Of a stretch of DNA of 64,000 bases, positions 47,341-55,624 are shown one piece after another. Under the pieces are notes generated by a model, which saw nothing but the letters and a program-made list of their open reading frames with translations, ran no database searches and was not told the origin of the DNA. The stretch comes from Bog-756 sp963769905 (GTDB lineage Bacteria; Actinomycetota; Acidimicrobiia; Acidimicrobiales; RAAP-2). How positions within the stretch are numbered: the first letter of the stretch is position 1; each line of letters opens with the position of its first letter. A program made the position numbers and the translations under genes. The DNA is taken from contig CAVYNG010000001.1 in NCBI GenBank assembly GCA_963769905.1, positions 372,001-436,000 of the forward strand, written 5' to 3'.

Positions 47341-48948
47341 ATGACCATCACATCCCGATCACGCACCGACGGATCGCCGAGCACCGACGGATCGCCACCC
47401 ACCGGCGCACCACCGAGCTCCGGCGACGTCGGCGCGCCGGCCGCCAACTCCCAGCTCGGCCTGACCGTCGTCCTCACATCGATCGCCTACTTCATGGTGA
47501 CGCTCGACGCCCTCGTCGTCGTCACCGCGCTCCCGTCGATCCATCGCGATCTCGGCGGCAACATCGGGACCCTCCAGTGGACGGTGACCGCCTACAGCAT
47601 CGCCTTCGGCGGCGGGATCCTCACCGCGGCAGCGTTGGGGGACCGCTTCGGGCGAAAGCGCGTCTACCTGGCCGGCCTCGCGCTCTTCACCGCGGCCTCG
47701 GCGGCGTGCGCCCTCGCGCCGAGCGCCGAGATCCTCGTGACCTTCCGCATCTTCCAGGGCATGGGGGCTGCGATCGTGATGCCGCTCAGCCTCACGCTGC
47801 TCACCTCTGCGTTCCCCACCGCCAAGCGCGGCGCGATCGTCGGCATCTGGGGCGGCATCGCGGGCCTTGCGGTCGCGAGCGGACCTCTGATCGGTGGATC
47901 GATCACCCAGGGACTCGACTGGCACTGGATCTTCTGGGTGAACGTGCCGATCGGCGTGGTGGCGTTCCTCGGTGCCCGCTGGCGGCTGACCGAGAGCCGC
48001 GGAGAGAGGGCGCGAATCGACGTGCCGGCACTGGTGCTCGTGTCGGCCGGGGTGAGCGCACTGATCTGGGGTCTCATCCAGGGAAGCCAGGCGAGCGGGT
48101 GGGGAGATCCCGCGGCCGTGCTCGGAATCTCCCTCGGCGTTGCCTGCCTGGTCGGGTTCGTCTTCTGGGAACGGCGCGCGTCCGAACCGATGGTGCCGCT
48201 CGAGCTCTTCGGGACCGGGACCTTCTCCGCCGCCGCCGGCACCCAGTTCCTGATGGGAGGTGCGATCTTCTCGGCCGCCTTCCTCACCAGTCAGTACTTC
48301 CAGTTCGCCCGCGGCTACTCCCCCCTCGAGGCCGGGCTCCGCTTCCTGCCGTGGACGGCCACCCCGCTCGTGGTCGCGCCCATCGCCGGTGCGCTCTCCG
48401 ACCGGATCGGCGCCCGGGCCCTGATCGTGCCCGGGTTGACCATGCAGGGGATCGGGTTCGCCTGGATCGTCTCGTTGTCCGGCTCGTCCGCCGCGTACCC
48501 GAGCTACGTGATCCCGTTCGTCGTCGCCGGGGTGGGGATCTCCATGGCGCTCCCGTGCGTGACCGCGAGCGGTCTCAACGCGGTGACGCCGAACCTGCTG
48601 GGCAAGGCGGCCGGCACCCTCAACACCATGCAGCAGTTCGGTGCCGTCTTCGGCGTCGCGGTCACGACCGCCGTGTTCGACGCACACGGCAGCCTCGCCG
48701 GTCCCGCGCAGGTGACCTCCGGTTACCGCCCGGCCCTCGCGGTCTCCGCCGGCCTGTCGGTCCTGGGTGCCCTCGTCGCGCTCGGCATACGCAGGGGACG
48801 GAGCGCGGTCGCGAACCAGTCACTCGACCCGAACTCCGTCGTGCCGATCGAGGCCCGCGTGCCGGTGTCGGTCGCCGCCGGCTTCTCGCTGCCCGCGACC
48901 GGCGGCGACGCCGCGGTCCCCGCCGGATGCGGAGCACGCTGCGAGTAA
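47341..48948 (+). CDS. DHA2-family MFS transporter (EmrB/QacA type)
   Basis: 535 residues with 14 helices. The Ser/Thr/Pro-rich N-terminus is ~35 residues; then FMVTLDALVVVTALPSIHRDLGG, motif A region FGGGILTAAALGDRFGRKRVYL, GMGAAIVMPLSLTLLTSAFP, SGPLIGGSITQGLDWHWIFWVNVPIG and a last helix around 480-500. The C-tail is ~50 residues with two Cys near the end. It follows the YCII gene on the same strand. Probably exports a drug or metabolite. It is a paralogue of the pumps at 41346 and 53284. Confidence 0.9.
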   Translation: MTITSRSRTDGSPSTDGSPPTGAPPSSGDVGAPAANSQLGLTVVLTSIAYFMVTLDALVVVTALPSIHRDLGGNIGTLQWTVTAYSIAFGGGILTAAALGDRFGRKRVYLAGLALFTAASAACALAPSAEILVTFRIFQGMGAAIVMPLSLTLLTSAFPTAKRGAIVGIWGGIAGLAVASGPLIGGSITQGLDWHWIFWVNVPIGVVAFLGARWRLTESRGERARIDVPALVLVSAGVSALIWGLIQGSQASGWGDPAAVLGISLGVACLVGFVFWERRASEPMVPLELFGTGTFSAAAGTQFLMGGAIFSAAFLTSQYFQFARGYSPLEAGLRFLPWTATPLVVAPIAGALSDRIGARALIVPGLTMQGIGFAWIVSLSGSSAAYPSYVIPFVVAGVGISMALPCVTASGLNAVTPNLLGKAAGTLNTMQQFGAVFGVAVTTAVFDAHGSLAGPAQVTSGYRPALAVSAGLSVLGALVALGIRRGRSAVANQSLDPNSVVPIEARVPVSVAAGFSLPATGGDAAVPAGCGARCE

Positions 48949-49001
48949 CCACACCGCAAAACCCGGTCTGGCCAGGTCGAATGGCGGGGAGGTCGGGTCG
49001 C

Positions 49002-49007
49002 TAGTCT
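49002..49007 (+). promoter_or_regulatory. -10 element TAGTCT, leaderless promoter of the Coq4-like operon
   Basis: TAGTCT is exactly six bases before the ATG at 49014. Confidence 0.55.
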
Positions 49008-49013
49008 GACCCC

Positions 49014-50165
49014 ATGCCCGTCCCGCTCCCGGGACCGCGTGAGGTTCGGCTCACACCCCCCGACGCCACAGAGGTGCAAACCACCGCCTGTGGGGTCGCG
49101 TCGATCGTCGCCGGACCTGGCGGCCTGACGCCCCTGCAGCGGACGTTGATCGACGCGCTCTTCCCGGCAATGACCGGGCACGCCGTCGACCTCGACGCCT
49201 GCCGGCCGATGAGTGCCCACGATCTCGCGCTCGCGCTCGCTCCACGGGACCTGGCGTTCCGCACGAGGGGCGTGCAGATCATGTTGCTCTGCGCGCTCGT
49301 CCTGCGCCCGCTCCCCGAGGTGGTGGCCGCACAGATCGTCGAGGCGGCCCGCGAGCTCTGCGTCGACGAGGGCATGGTCGACGTCGCCCGCGAGTTCGCG
49401 GCAGGGTCGCTCGGCCTCGCGGCGTTCGACTTCGAGCGGAACGGCTACACCTCAACCTGGAGCGCGGAGGATGCCTCGGTGCTCCACGCGTCGGGGAGCT
49501 GGCAGTCCGCCTGGGACGTGTCGGTGACCGATACCGAGCTGGCCGCGCGATGGGAAGCGCTGGCGGAGCTGCCGGCCGGCACTCTCGGGCGGGGCGTGTG
49601 GGATCTCTACCAGGCGCGCGGCTTCACCGTCCCGGGAACTCCCGGCTCGGCGCCCCCGCTTCTCGCCCAGCACGACTGGGTGCACGTGCTCGCCGACTAC
49701 GGGACGACCGTGGAGTCGGAGATCGAGGTCTTCGGCCTCATCGCGCGTGCCAACGACGACATGCGCGCCTTCTCGCTGCTCGCCATGGTCATCTCGCTCT
49801 TCGAGACCGGCTACTTGCGGGCGGGCGCCGGCCTCTTCCAGTCCTCGCCGGGCCACCTCACCGCCCATCCCGACCTGGCAGTCCGGCTGTCCGACGGCAT
49901 GCGGCGGGGCGCCCTCTCCCACGACCGGGTCACCGGCAGCCACAGCGTCGACTTCCTCCGGGTCGACTGGTTCGACCTCGCCGCAATGGAGGTCGCCGAG
50001 GCGCGTGAACGGTTCTCGCTCGCTGCCAAGTCGCCCCGGGCCATGACCGCAGGGTCGGTCGGGCCCTGGGAACCGGGTGGCATCAGCCCCTTCCAGATGA
50101 ACGCCGGGCGGGAACTCGCCGCGCGCCTCGGACGCACCTACGACCCCTTGGGAGCCGCACCATGA
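49014..50165 (+). CDS. Protein with Coq4-like HDxxH-x11-E metal motif
   Basis: 383 residues. The N-terminal ~150 residues contain LTPLQRTLIDALFPAMTGHAVDL and helices with LCALVLRPLPEVVAAQIVEAA. The central part has LGRGVWDLYQARGFTVPGTPG and QHDWVHVLADYGTTVESEIEVFGL, in which HDWVH plus eleven residues plus Glu matches the HDxxH-x11-E metal-binding motif of the ubiquinone-pathway protein COQ4. The C-terminus has GRELAARLGRTYDPLG. Bacterial members are poorly characterised; a lipid- or quinone-related role is an inference. It starts leaderless and its stop overlaps the UBP zinc-finger gene (ATGA). Confidence 0.65.
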   Translation: MPVPLPGPREVRLTPPDATEVQTTACGVASIVAGPGGLTPLQRTLIDALFPAMTGHAVDLDACRPMSAHDLALALAPRDLAFRTRGVQIMLLCALVLRPLPEVVAAQIVEAARELCVDEGMVDVAREFAAGSLGLAAFDFERNGYTSTWSAEDASVLHASGSWQSAWDVSVTDTELAARWEALAELPAGTLGRGVWDLYQARGFTVPGTPGSAPPLLAQHDWVHVLADYGTTVESEIEVFGLIARANDDMRAFSLLAMVISLFETGYLRAGAGLFQSSPGHLTAHPDLAVRLSDGMRRGALSHDRVTGSHSVDFLRVDWFDLAAMEVAEARERFSLAAKSPRAMTAGSVGPWEPGGISPFQMNAGRELAARLGRTYDPLGAAP

Positions 50166-50461
50166 CCGACACCCTCTGTGCCCACCTCGACACCATCACC
50201 GATCCGGACCCCGACTCGTGGGGGTGCGTCGACTGCCTCGCCGCGGGCCGCCGGGACTGGGTGCACCTCCGGGTCTGCCAGAACTGCGGGCACGTGGGCT
50301 GCTGTGACAACTCGCCCGGTCGCCACGCGACGGCCCATTTCCACTCGATCACCCACCCGATCATCCGCTCCTACGAGCCGGGAGAGGACTGGTACTGGTG
50401 CTACGTCGACGACGTGGCCTACGAGCTCCCGGACAAACCGCCCGCGCCCTCGCACCCGTGA
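50162..50461 (+). CDS. UBP-type zinc finger protein
   Basis: 99 residues, almost all one ZnF-UBP domain: CAHLDTI, WGCVDCLAAGRRDWVHLRVCQNCGHVGCCD, then NSPGRHATAHFHSITHPII and GEDWYWCYVD. Eight or more Cys/His (C6, H8, C22, C25, C39, C42, H44/C47, H55, H59/H61) bind zinc. In eukaryotes this fold binds the ubiquitin C-terminus; in bacteria it is a frequent stand-alone protein of unknown role. It is coupled at both ends (ATGA with the Coq4-like gene, GTGA with the next). Confidence 0.92.
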   Translation: MTDTLCAHLDTITDPDPDSWGCVDCLAAGRRDWVHLRVCQNCGHVGCCDNSPGRHATAHFHSITHPIIRSYEPGEDWYWCYVDDVAYELPDKPPAPSHP

Positions 50462-51183
50462 TCCGCGCCGACGAGCTCAGCTCCACCCGCGCGACCTTGC
50501 ACCGCGTCGCCGCCCACGTGCTCGGCCGCGGCCGCTTCGCGGTGAGCGGACGGTTCGGGCTGCGAGCGGGACCGGGCGGCATCGCGACACCGGCCTTCGG
50601 GGATGCCCCCGAGGTCCTGCGGATTGCGGGTACCGCACTCGTCCGCGAGGTCGGCGGGGAGTGCACGTGGGCACCGATCTCGGGGTCGACCCTGCGGCGT
50701 CTCGGCGCGTTCGCGGCCGTCGACCTCGTGGCGCCCTTCTCGCCCGGCGCCGACGCTCCCGCGCTCGGTGACCCCGACCAGCGCCTCGACCTCTCGGCAG
50801 AGGCGGCACGGATCCTCTCGGAATGGTTCGCGCTCGGGTGGCTCGTCCTGGACGGGGTGATCGCGTCGCTCGCTGCCGGAGCGGCCGCAACGACCATCCA
50901 ACTCTGGCCTGAGCACTTCGATGCGGCCACGGCGGTCACGTTGCCGTCGTCGGACCCGGTGACTCTCGGGTTCTCCCCCGGGGACAGCGTCGAGCCCGAG
51001 CCGTACGTCTACGTCGGACCGTCGGGCAAGGCGCGACCGGGAGACCCCTCGTTCTGGAACGCCCCGTTCGGCGCGGTCGCCCGCCGCTCGCAGCTCACCG
51101 AACACACCGATCCGGCGGCCGCGTGCCGCGACTTCCTCGAGACGGGGCTCCATCTCGTGTCGTCGGCGCCGGCCGGTCGCTGA
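50458..51183 (+). CDS. Conserved hypothetical protein, third gene of the Coq4-like/UBP operon
   Basis: 241 residues, family not recognised. The N-terminal half is ADELSSTRATLHRVAAHVLG and FGLRAGPGGIATPAFGDA; the middle is an acidic/hydrophobic ARILSEWFALGWLVLDGVIA. The C-terminal part has TTIQLWPEHFDAATAV (WPEHFD looks catalytic or metal-binding) and EPYVYVGPSGKARPGDPSFWNAPFGAV. There is no signal peptide or membrane helix. The GTGA overlap with the zinc-finger gene points to a shared function or complex. Start fixed by that overlap; the frame is open 60 bases further upstream. Confidence 0.7.
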   Translation: MIRADELSSTRATLHRVAAHVLGRGRFAVSGRFGLRAGPGGIATPAFGDAPEVLRIAGTALVREVGGECTWAPISGSTLRRLGAFAAVDLVAPFSPGADAPALGDPDQRLDLSAEAARILSEWFALGWLVLDGVIASLAAGAAATTIQLWPEHFDAATAVTLPSSDPVTLGFSPGDSVEPEPYVYVGPSGKARPGDPSFWNAPFGAVARRSQLTEHTDPAAACRDFLETGLHLVSSAPAGR

Positions 51184-51609
51184 CTCAAGCGCCTCCCGGG
51201 CGGACGCAGGCGCGACCCGTCGTCGCCGCCACTCCGCGCCGCCGGGTCAGGCCTCGCTGCGCTCCCACTGCGGAACCGGGCGCCGGCAACGATCCCATGT
51301 GGTCGGCGAAGCACCACGCGCCGACCGTCCTCCGCGCCCGTCGAGGAAGCACCCGGCGCACCGAGACGGAGCCGACCTGTGCCCGCCTTCCCTCGAGGAG
51401 CTCGACCCCCCGAGGCCGACTCGACGAACCCCCGGACTGGGCCGCCACCGCCGGTCGCGCCGGCTGCACCGGTTCCGCGGATGCATCGTCGACTTCGACC
51501 GGACCGCTCACGACGTGGCTCCCTTCGGGCACCGCACGGCCGTTTGGTACCGTCTGCTGATCGACGTGAATACTCCGCTCACGCTCGCGACCACGACGGA
51601 GCATCCGGA
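51184..51609. other. Intergenic region, no gene seen
   Basis: 426 bp of very GC-rich sequence. Open frames occur on both strands, but none shows protein-family features or a ribosome-binding site. A GGAG before 51610 belongs to the next gene. Confidence 0.4.
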
Positions 51610-51936
51610 GTGACGGCTTCGACCGGCGATCCCGAGGTTATCGAGGTCCCCGCCGAGCATCGTTTCGTGGTTCGCGAGCAGGGTGCGACCGCGGAGCTGA
51701 CCTACGAGGTGACCGGCGGGCGATTGGTGCTCGTCCACACCGGCGTGCCCGACGAGCTCGGTGGCCGTGGGATCGCTGCTCGCTTGCTCGAGGCCGCGAT
51801 CGAGAAGGCCGAGCGCGAGCACCTGACGATCGTCCCCTACTGTCCCTTCGCGCGCCGGTGGTTGCGCGACCACCCCGACGCGGCGGGGTCGACCACGGTC
51901 GACTGGAAGCCGACACGCCGTCTGCGGCCTCAGTGA
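51610..51936 (+). CDS. Small GNAT-type acetyltransferase (YjdJ/GNAT-like)
   Basis: 108 residues. RFVVREQGATAELTYEVTGGRLVLVHTGVPDELGGRGIAARLLEAAIEKAEREHLTIVPYCPFARRWLRDHPD is the compact Acetyltransf_CG (PF14542) pattern with acetyl-CoA loop GGRGIAARLL and the Cys in YCPFA. This family includes human-GTLF3B/YjdJ-like proteins; substrate unknown. The GTG at 51610 has GGAG upstream. The stop overlaps the ltrA start (GTGA), so the two are cotranscribed. Confidence 0.85.
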   Translation: MTASTGDPEVIEVPAEHRFVVREQGATAELTYEVTGGRLVLVHTGVPDELGGRGIAARLLEAAIEKAEREHLTIVPYCPFARRWLRDHPDAAGSTTVDWKPTRRLRPQ

Positions 51937-53129
51937 GCGCCGACTCCACCCTGGCGCGACTGCGCGCCATCGCACCCCGCAACCTCGCAGGCGACCCTGG
52001 CGCCGACGCGGATTCCGCCGATCACATGGCGCGCTGGGTCGAGCTGTTCTACGACCTCGCCTTCGTCGCGGCGATCCTCATCCTGAGCTCGGCGGCCTCA
52101 CACGCGAAGGCGGTCTCCAGCTACGGATGGATCGCGCTGGTGTTCGCCGCCTCGTGGTGGGTCTGGTTCGTCACCACGGTCGTCGCCAACCGGTACCACA
52201 TGGTCGATTCGCTCCACCGGCTCCTCCTGCTCTTCCAGATGCTGGTCATCGTCCTGATGGCGATGGAGACCCGCGCGTCGGTCGGCCGCGAGTCGCGCTA
52301 CCTGATCGGCGAGTACGGCGTGCTCCTGATCACGACCGCGGTCGTCGCCTACCGGGGAGCCCGGCAGGCCGACGCGAACGCCCGCTACGTCCGCCGGCTT
52401 GCCGCGGCGTCCCTTCTCGGCGCCCTCGGGATGTTCGTGGCCGCGCCGCTCGCCGAGCCGTGGCGCGGTGCGATCGCCGGCGTCGCGCTGGCGGTCGTGG
52501 TCATCCCGGCGATCGGCTCGATCCACAACATGGAGGACTTCAGCGACGAGGACGAGGCCCACCTCGTCGAACGCATGGGTGCATTCACCTTGATCGTCTG
52601 CGGCGAGTCCTTCATCGAGGTGGCGACCTCGGTGAGCAGTGGCGGCCTCGCGACCATCGACGTCGTCTCGCTGCTCTTCGACTTCGTGCTCGTCCTTGCG
52701 GTCTTCACCAGTTATTTCGAGGACATCCCGGCTGCGGGCCTGCAGCTCGGCCGGCTCGGCTGGTGGGCAGGTAGTCACCTGGTGGCGGTCATCTGCATTG
52801 CGGCCATCGCGATCGCACCGGCCAAGCTGGTCGACCTCACGACCTCCGCATCCTTGTCGGACCGGGAGACACTGACCTTGACCATTCCTCTCGCCGTCCT
52901 CTATCTCGCACTGGCCGGCGTGGGTGCCTGCACGAGGCGGCGTCCCATCGCACCGCTCGCACTCACCCGGGTGGCGACGGCGGTGGTGGTCGGGGTGTGC
53001 GGCATCGTGGCCTGGCTGATCGCGTCGGTGCACCTCGCCGAGGCGTTGCCGGTGGTCACCGCCGTGGTCGTCCTTCACGCGGTCGCCGTCGTACGCCTCC
53101 GCGCCCGCACCTTCCTCGTGCCGCGCTGA
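51933..53129 (+). CDS. ltrA: LtrA family membrane protein (low temperature requirement A)
   Basis: 398 residues with about ten helices. The family opening is ADHMARWVELFYDLAFVAAILILSSAA (H-x-x-x-WVELFYDLVFV-like). Next come RYHMVDSLHRLLLLFQMLVIVLMA, ERMGAFTLIVCGESFIEVATSV (conserved E-R-x-G-x-x-x-I-I-x-GE) and YFEDIP. LtrA was named from a Listeria low-temperature locus; biochemical function is not known, though links to envelope or bicarbonate/nucleotide physiology have been suggested. Coupled to the GNAT gene by GTGA. Confidence 0.88.
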   Translation: MSADSTLARLRAIAPRNLAGDPGADADSADHMARWVELFYDLAFVAAILILSSAASHAKAVSSYGWIALVFAASWWVWFVTTVVANRYHMVDSLHRLLLLFQMLVIVLMAMETRASVGRESRYLIGEYGVLLITTAVVAYRGARQADANARYVRRLAAASLLGALGMFVAAPLAEPWRGAIAGVALAVVVIPAIGSIHNMEDFSDEDEAHLVERMGAFTLIVCGESFIEVATSVSSGGLATIDVVSLLFDFVLVLAVFTSYFEDIPAAGLQLGRLGWWAGSHLVAVICIAAIAIAPAKLVDLTTSASLSDRETLTLTIPLAVLYLALAGVGACTRRRPIAPLALTRVATAVVVGVCGIVAWLIASVHLAEALPVVTAVVVLHAVAVVRLRARTFLVPR

Positions 53130-53283
53130 CAGCTCGCACCGCCGTCGCGACCCACAGCCTGTTTTGGGTGGCGTCGCGCCGGGGAATAAGCCGCGGTCCG
53201 ACGACGTTGGCCCCTTTCAAGGCGAGCCGTCGTGTCCCGAGTTGCTACGCCCCGCTGTCCCCCCGACGGTCGCGAGGAGTCCG

Positions 53284-54903
53284 ATGAGCACCACCGCACC
53301 CCCCACCGCCACGCGGACACGCCGGACCATCGAAGTCGAGCCCGGTCGCATCGTTCCCGAGTGGCTGCTCCTCACCCTGGTCTGCGTGGGCCAGTTCATG
53401 GTCGTCCTCGACATCTCGATCGTGAACGTCGCGCTGCCGTCGATCCAGAAGGATCTGGGCTTCAGTTCCTCCGGCCTCCAGTGGGTGGTCAACGCCTACA
53501 CCCTGACCTTCGCCGGTTTCATGCTGCTCGGGGGTCGCGCGGCCGACCTGTTCGGCCGACGGCGCATCTTCATGGCGGGCCTCGGCATCTTCACGGTGTC
53601 GAGCCTGATCGGCGGGATGTCGCAGAACCAGGCCATGTTGATCGGGGCACGGGCGCTGCAGGGGTTCGGCGCGGCCATCCTCGCCCCGGCCACCTTGACG
53701 ATCATCACCGCGACCTTCACCGAGCCGACGACCCGGGCCCGCGCACTCGGCGTGTGGAGCGCGGTGGCGTCGGCAGGTGCCTCGGCGGGAGCGCTCCTCG
53801 GCGGCGTGCTCACCGACCTGCTGAGCTGGCGGTGGATCCTGTTCGTGAACGTCCCGATCGGGATCGTCGCGCTGGTGATGGCCCGCCGATTCATCCCCGA
53901 GTCGAGGGCCGACGTCGAACACCGTCAGCTCGACGTGGCCGGTTCGCTGACCGTGACCGGCGGGCTGGTCGCCCTGGTCTATGGCATCGTCCGCACCCAG
54001 ACCTACCCCTGGCTGAACATCCACACGCTGATCGCCCTGGCCATCGCTGTCGTACTCCTCGGCACCTTCTTGCTCATCCAGACTCGTTCGCGGGTCCCGC
54101 TCGCCCCGCTCAGGATCTTCCGCTCTCGCTCGGTGGCCGGAGGAAACGCAGTGATGTTCCTCCTGTTCGCGGCCATGTTCGGTTCCTGGTACTTCGAGAC
54201 CCTCTTCATGCAGCGCGTGCTCGGGTTCAGCCCCCTGCAGGCCGGGCTCTCCTTCCTGCCCCAGACCCTCCTGATCGCGGCCGGCGCTCAGATCACGGCG
54301 CGCTACGTCACCCGGGTGGGCCCGCGCCCGCTCATCCTGCTCGGCAGCCTGATCGGCGCGAGCGGTCTCCTCTGGCTCTCCCAGATCACACCGCACAGCA
54401 CCTTCGTCGCCGATCTGCTCGGGCCCTTCATCCTGATCGGGCTCGGGATGGGTCTCGCGGTGACGCCGGTCACCGTTGCCGGCACCTCAGGCGTTGCACC
54501 GGCCGACGCGGGACTCGCGTCGGGTCTGCTCAACACCTCGCGCACGGTGGGTGCCTCGATCGGGCTCGCCGTGCTGACCACGGTTGCGGCCAGCCATACG
54601 GCGGACGTCTTCCGGTCGCTCCATGTGAGCCATCCGGTCGCGGTCACCGACGGCTACGCACTGGCACTGACCATCAGCGCGGTAGTTCTCGTGGCCGCGG
54701 GGATCGTCGCCATGACCACTCTCCCGTCGCTCCGCGCGATGGCGAGGCCTGCGCCGCAGCCGCATGAGCCCGCGGTGGCGGTCGAGCTGATCCCGGCGGT
54801 CGTGGACGCCAATGGCGATGGCCGCGGCGATCACGACGGGCACTTCGACGGCAAGCGGAGCCAGACCCTCGCCGGCGACGACATCGGCATCGGCACCGGC
54901 TGA
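53284..54903 (+). CDS. DHA2-family MFS transporter
   Basis: 539 residues, 14 helices. GAGGAG four bases before the ATG at 53284. FMVVLDISIVNVALPSIQKDLGF, VVNAYTLTFAGFMLLGGRAADLFGRRRIFM (motif A RAADLFGRRR), GASAGALLGGVLTDLLSWRWILFVNVPIG (motif C). The C-tail is ~45 residues with an Asp/Gly-rich end (DANGDGRGDHDG, which resembles a calcium-binding or low-complexity tail). It is the third DHA2 pump in 14 kb; the DinB-type gene converges on it. Confidence 0.9.
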   Translation: MSTTAPPTATRTRRTIEVEPGRIVPEWLLLTLVCVGQFMVVLDISIVNVALPSIQKDLGFSSSGLQWVVNAYTLTFAGFMLLGGRAADLFGRRRIFMAGLGIFTVSSLIGGMSQNQAMLIGARALQGFGAAILAPATLTIITATFTEPTTRARALGVWSAVASAGASAGALLGGVLTDLLSWRWILFVNVPIGIVALVMARRFIPESRADVEHRQLDVAGSLTVTGGLVALVYGIVRTQTYPWLNIHTLIALAIAVVLLGTFLLIQTRSRVPLAPLRIFRSRSVAGGNAVMFLLFAAMFGSWYFETLFMQRVLGFSPLQAGLSFLPQTLLIAAGAQITARYVTRVGPRPLILLGSLIGASGLLWLSQITPHSTFVADLLGPFILIGLGMGLAVTPVTVAGTSGVAPADAGLASGLLNTSRTVGASIGLAVLTTVAASHTADVFRSLHVSHPVAVTDGYALALTISAVVLVAAGIVAMTTLPSLRAMARPAPQPHEPAVAVELIPAVVDANGDGRGDHDGHFDGKRSQTLAGDDIGIGTG

Positions 54904-54920
54904 TTGTCGGCTGCGACTGG

Positions 54921-55520
54921 CTAACGTCGCGCCTCCGACGCGCTGGCCTCGGTGCCTGCGGGCTGCCAGGGCTCGATCCAAGGGCGCATGTCCCAGTTCT
55001 CGGCGGCTGACATGAGCGGGAACCACGTGGCTCCGTCGATCGACTCTCGCACGATGTCGGCGTGCCCCGCATGGCGAGCGGTCTCCTCGATCAGGTGGAG
55101 CAGCACCCACCGGACGTTCCAGGCATCGATGTCCTTCGGGAACCACGGAACACCCTGGGGCACCGGCACCGGTCGTTCCAAAGGAAGGTCCTTCACCACT
55201 CGCTCGGTGTCGGCGGCGACCGACTCGTAGAAATCGAGCATTCCGGCCAGGGTCTCGTCGGGACCGAGTCGGAAACCCTCCTCGTAGTCCTCCGAGCCCG
55301 ACGACCCAGGACGCTCGAGCACGATCCCGGTCCAGTGCACTTCTGCCCTGGCCACGTGCTTGATCAGCCCGCCGATGCTCAGCGGACTGACCGACGCGCT
55401 CAGTCGCGCCTGCTCATCGGTGAGGCCGTAGGCGGAGAGGCGGAGAAAGCCTCGTTGCTGGGCCAGGTAGGCAAGGAGCTGGCCTTTCTCGTCCTCGACG
55501 ATCGTCGGCATCCCGGACAT
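54921..55520 (-). CDS. DinB family protein (DUF664)
   Basis: 199 residues, four-helix DinB fold: QLLAYLAQQRGFLRLSAYGLTDEQARLS, SPLSIGGLIKHVARAEVHW (first metal His), VLLHLIEETARHAGHADIVRESIDG (E-x-x-x-H-x-GH metal/thiol signature). This matches DUF664-type DinB proteins, often mycothiol- or bacillithiol-dependent transferases. AGGGAGG lies three bases before the ATG. It is divergent from a WYL regulator with a perfect palindrome between them, so it is a likely WYL target. Confidence 0.88.
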   Translation of the reverse strand: MSGMPTIVEDEKGQLLAYLAQQRGFLRLSAYGLTDEQARLSASVSPLSIGGLIKHVARAEVHWTGIVLERPGSSGSEDYEEGFRLGPDETLAGMLDFYESVAADTERVVKDLPLERPVPVPQGVPWFPKDIDAWNVRWVLLHLIEETARHAGHADIVRESIDGATWFPLMSAAENWDMRPWIEPWQPAGTEASASEARR

Positions 55521-55580
55521 GGGTCCTCCCTTTTTCGGCGGACCACCCTGATGTGGCCCTCGGAGTCAGTCTCGACTTCG

Positions 55581-55605
55581 AAACAGGTCATCTTCTGACC
55601 TGTTT
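55581..55605. promoter_or_regulatory. 25-bp operator palindrome between DinB and WYL genes
   Basis: AAACAGGTCA (55581-55590) and TGACCTGTTT (55596-55605) are perfect inverted repeats with a 5-bp spacer. It is the only long palindrome in the 104-bp divergent intergenic region and the likely site for the WYL regulator. Confidence 0.75.
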
Positions 55606-55624
55606 TCCTGACACAATTCCGTCG

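Noticed and set aside
51123..51560. Plus- and minus-strand frames in the gap between 51184 and 51609
   Set aside because: Arg/Pro/Ser-rich shadow translations of GC-rich DNA without motifs. The gap is described as empty.
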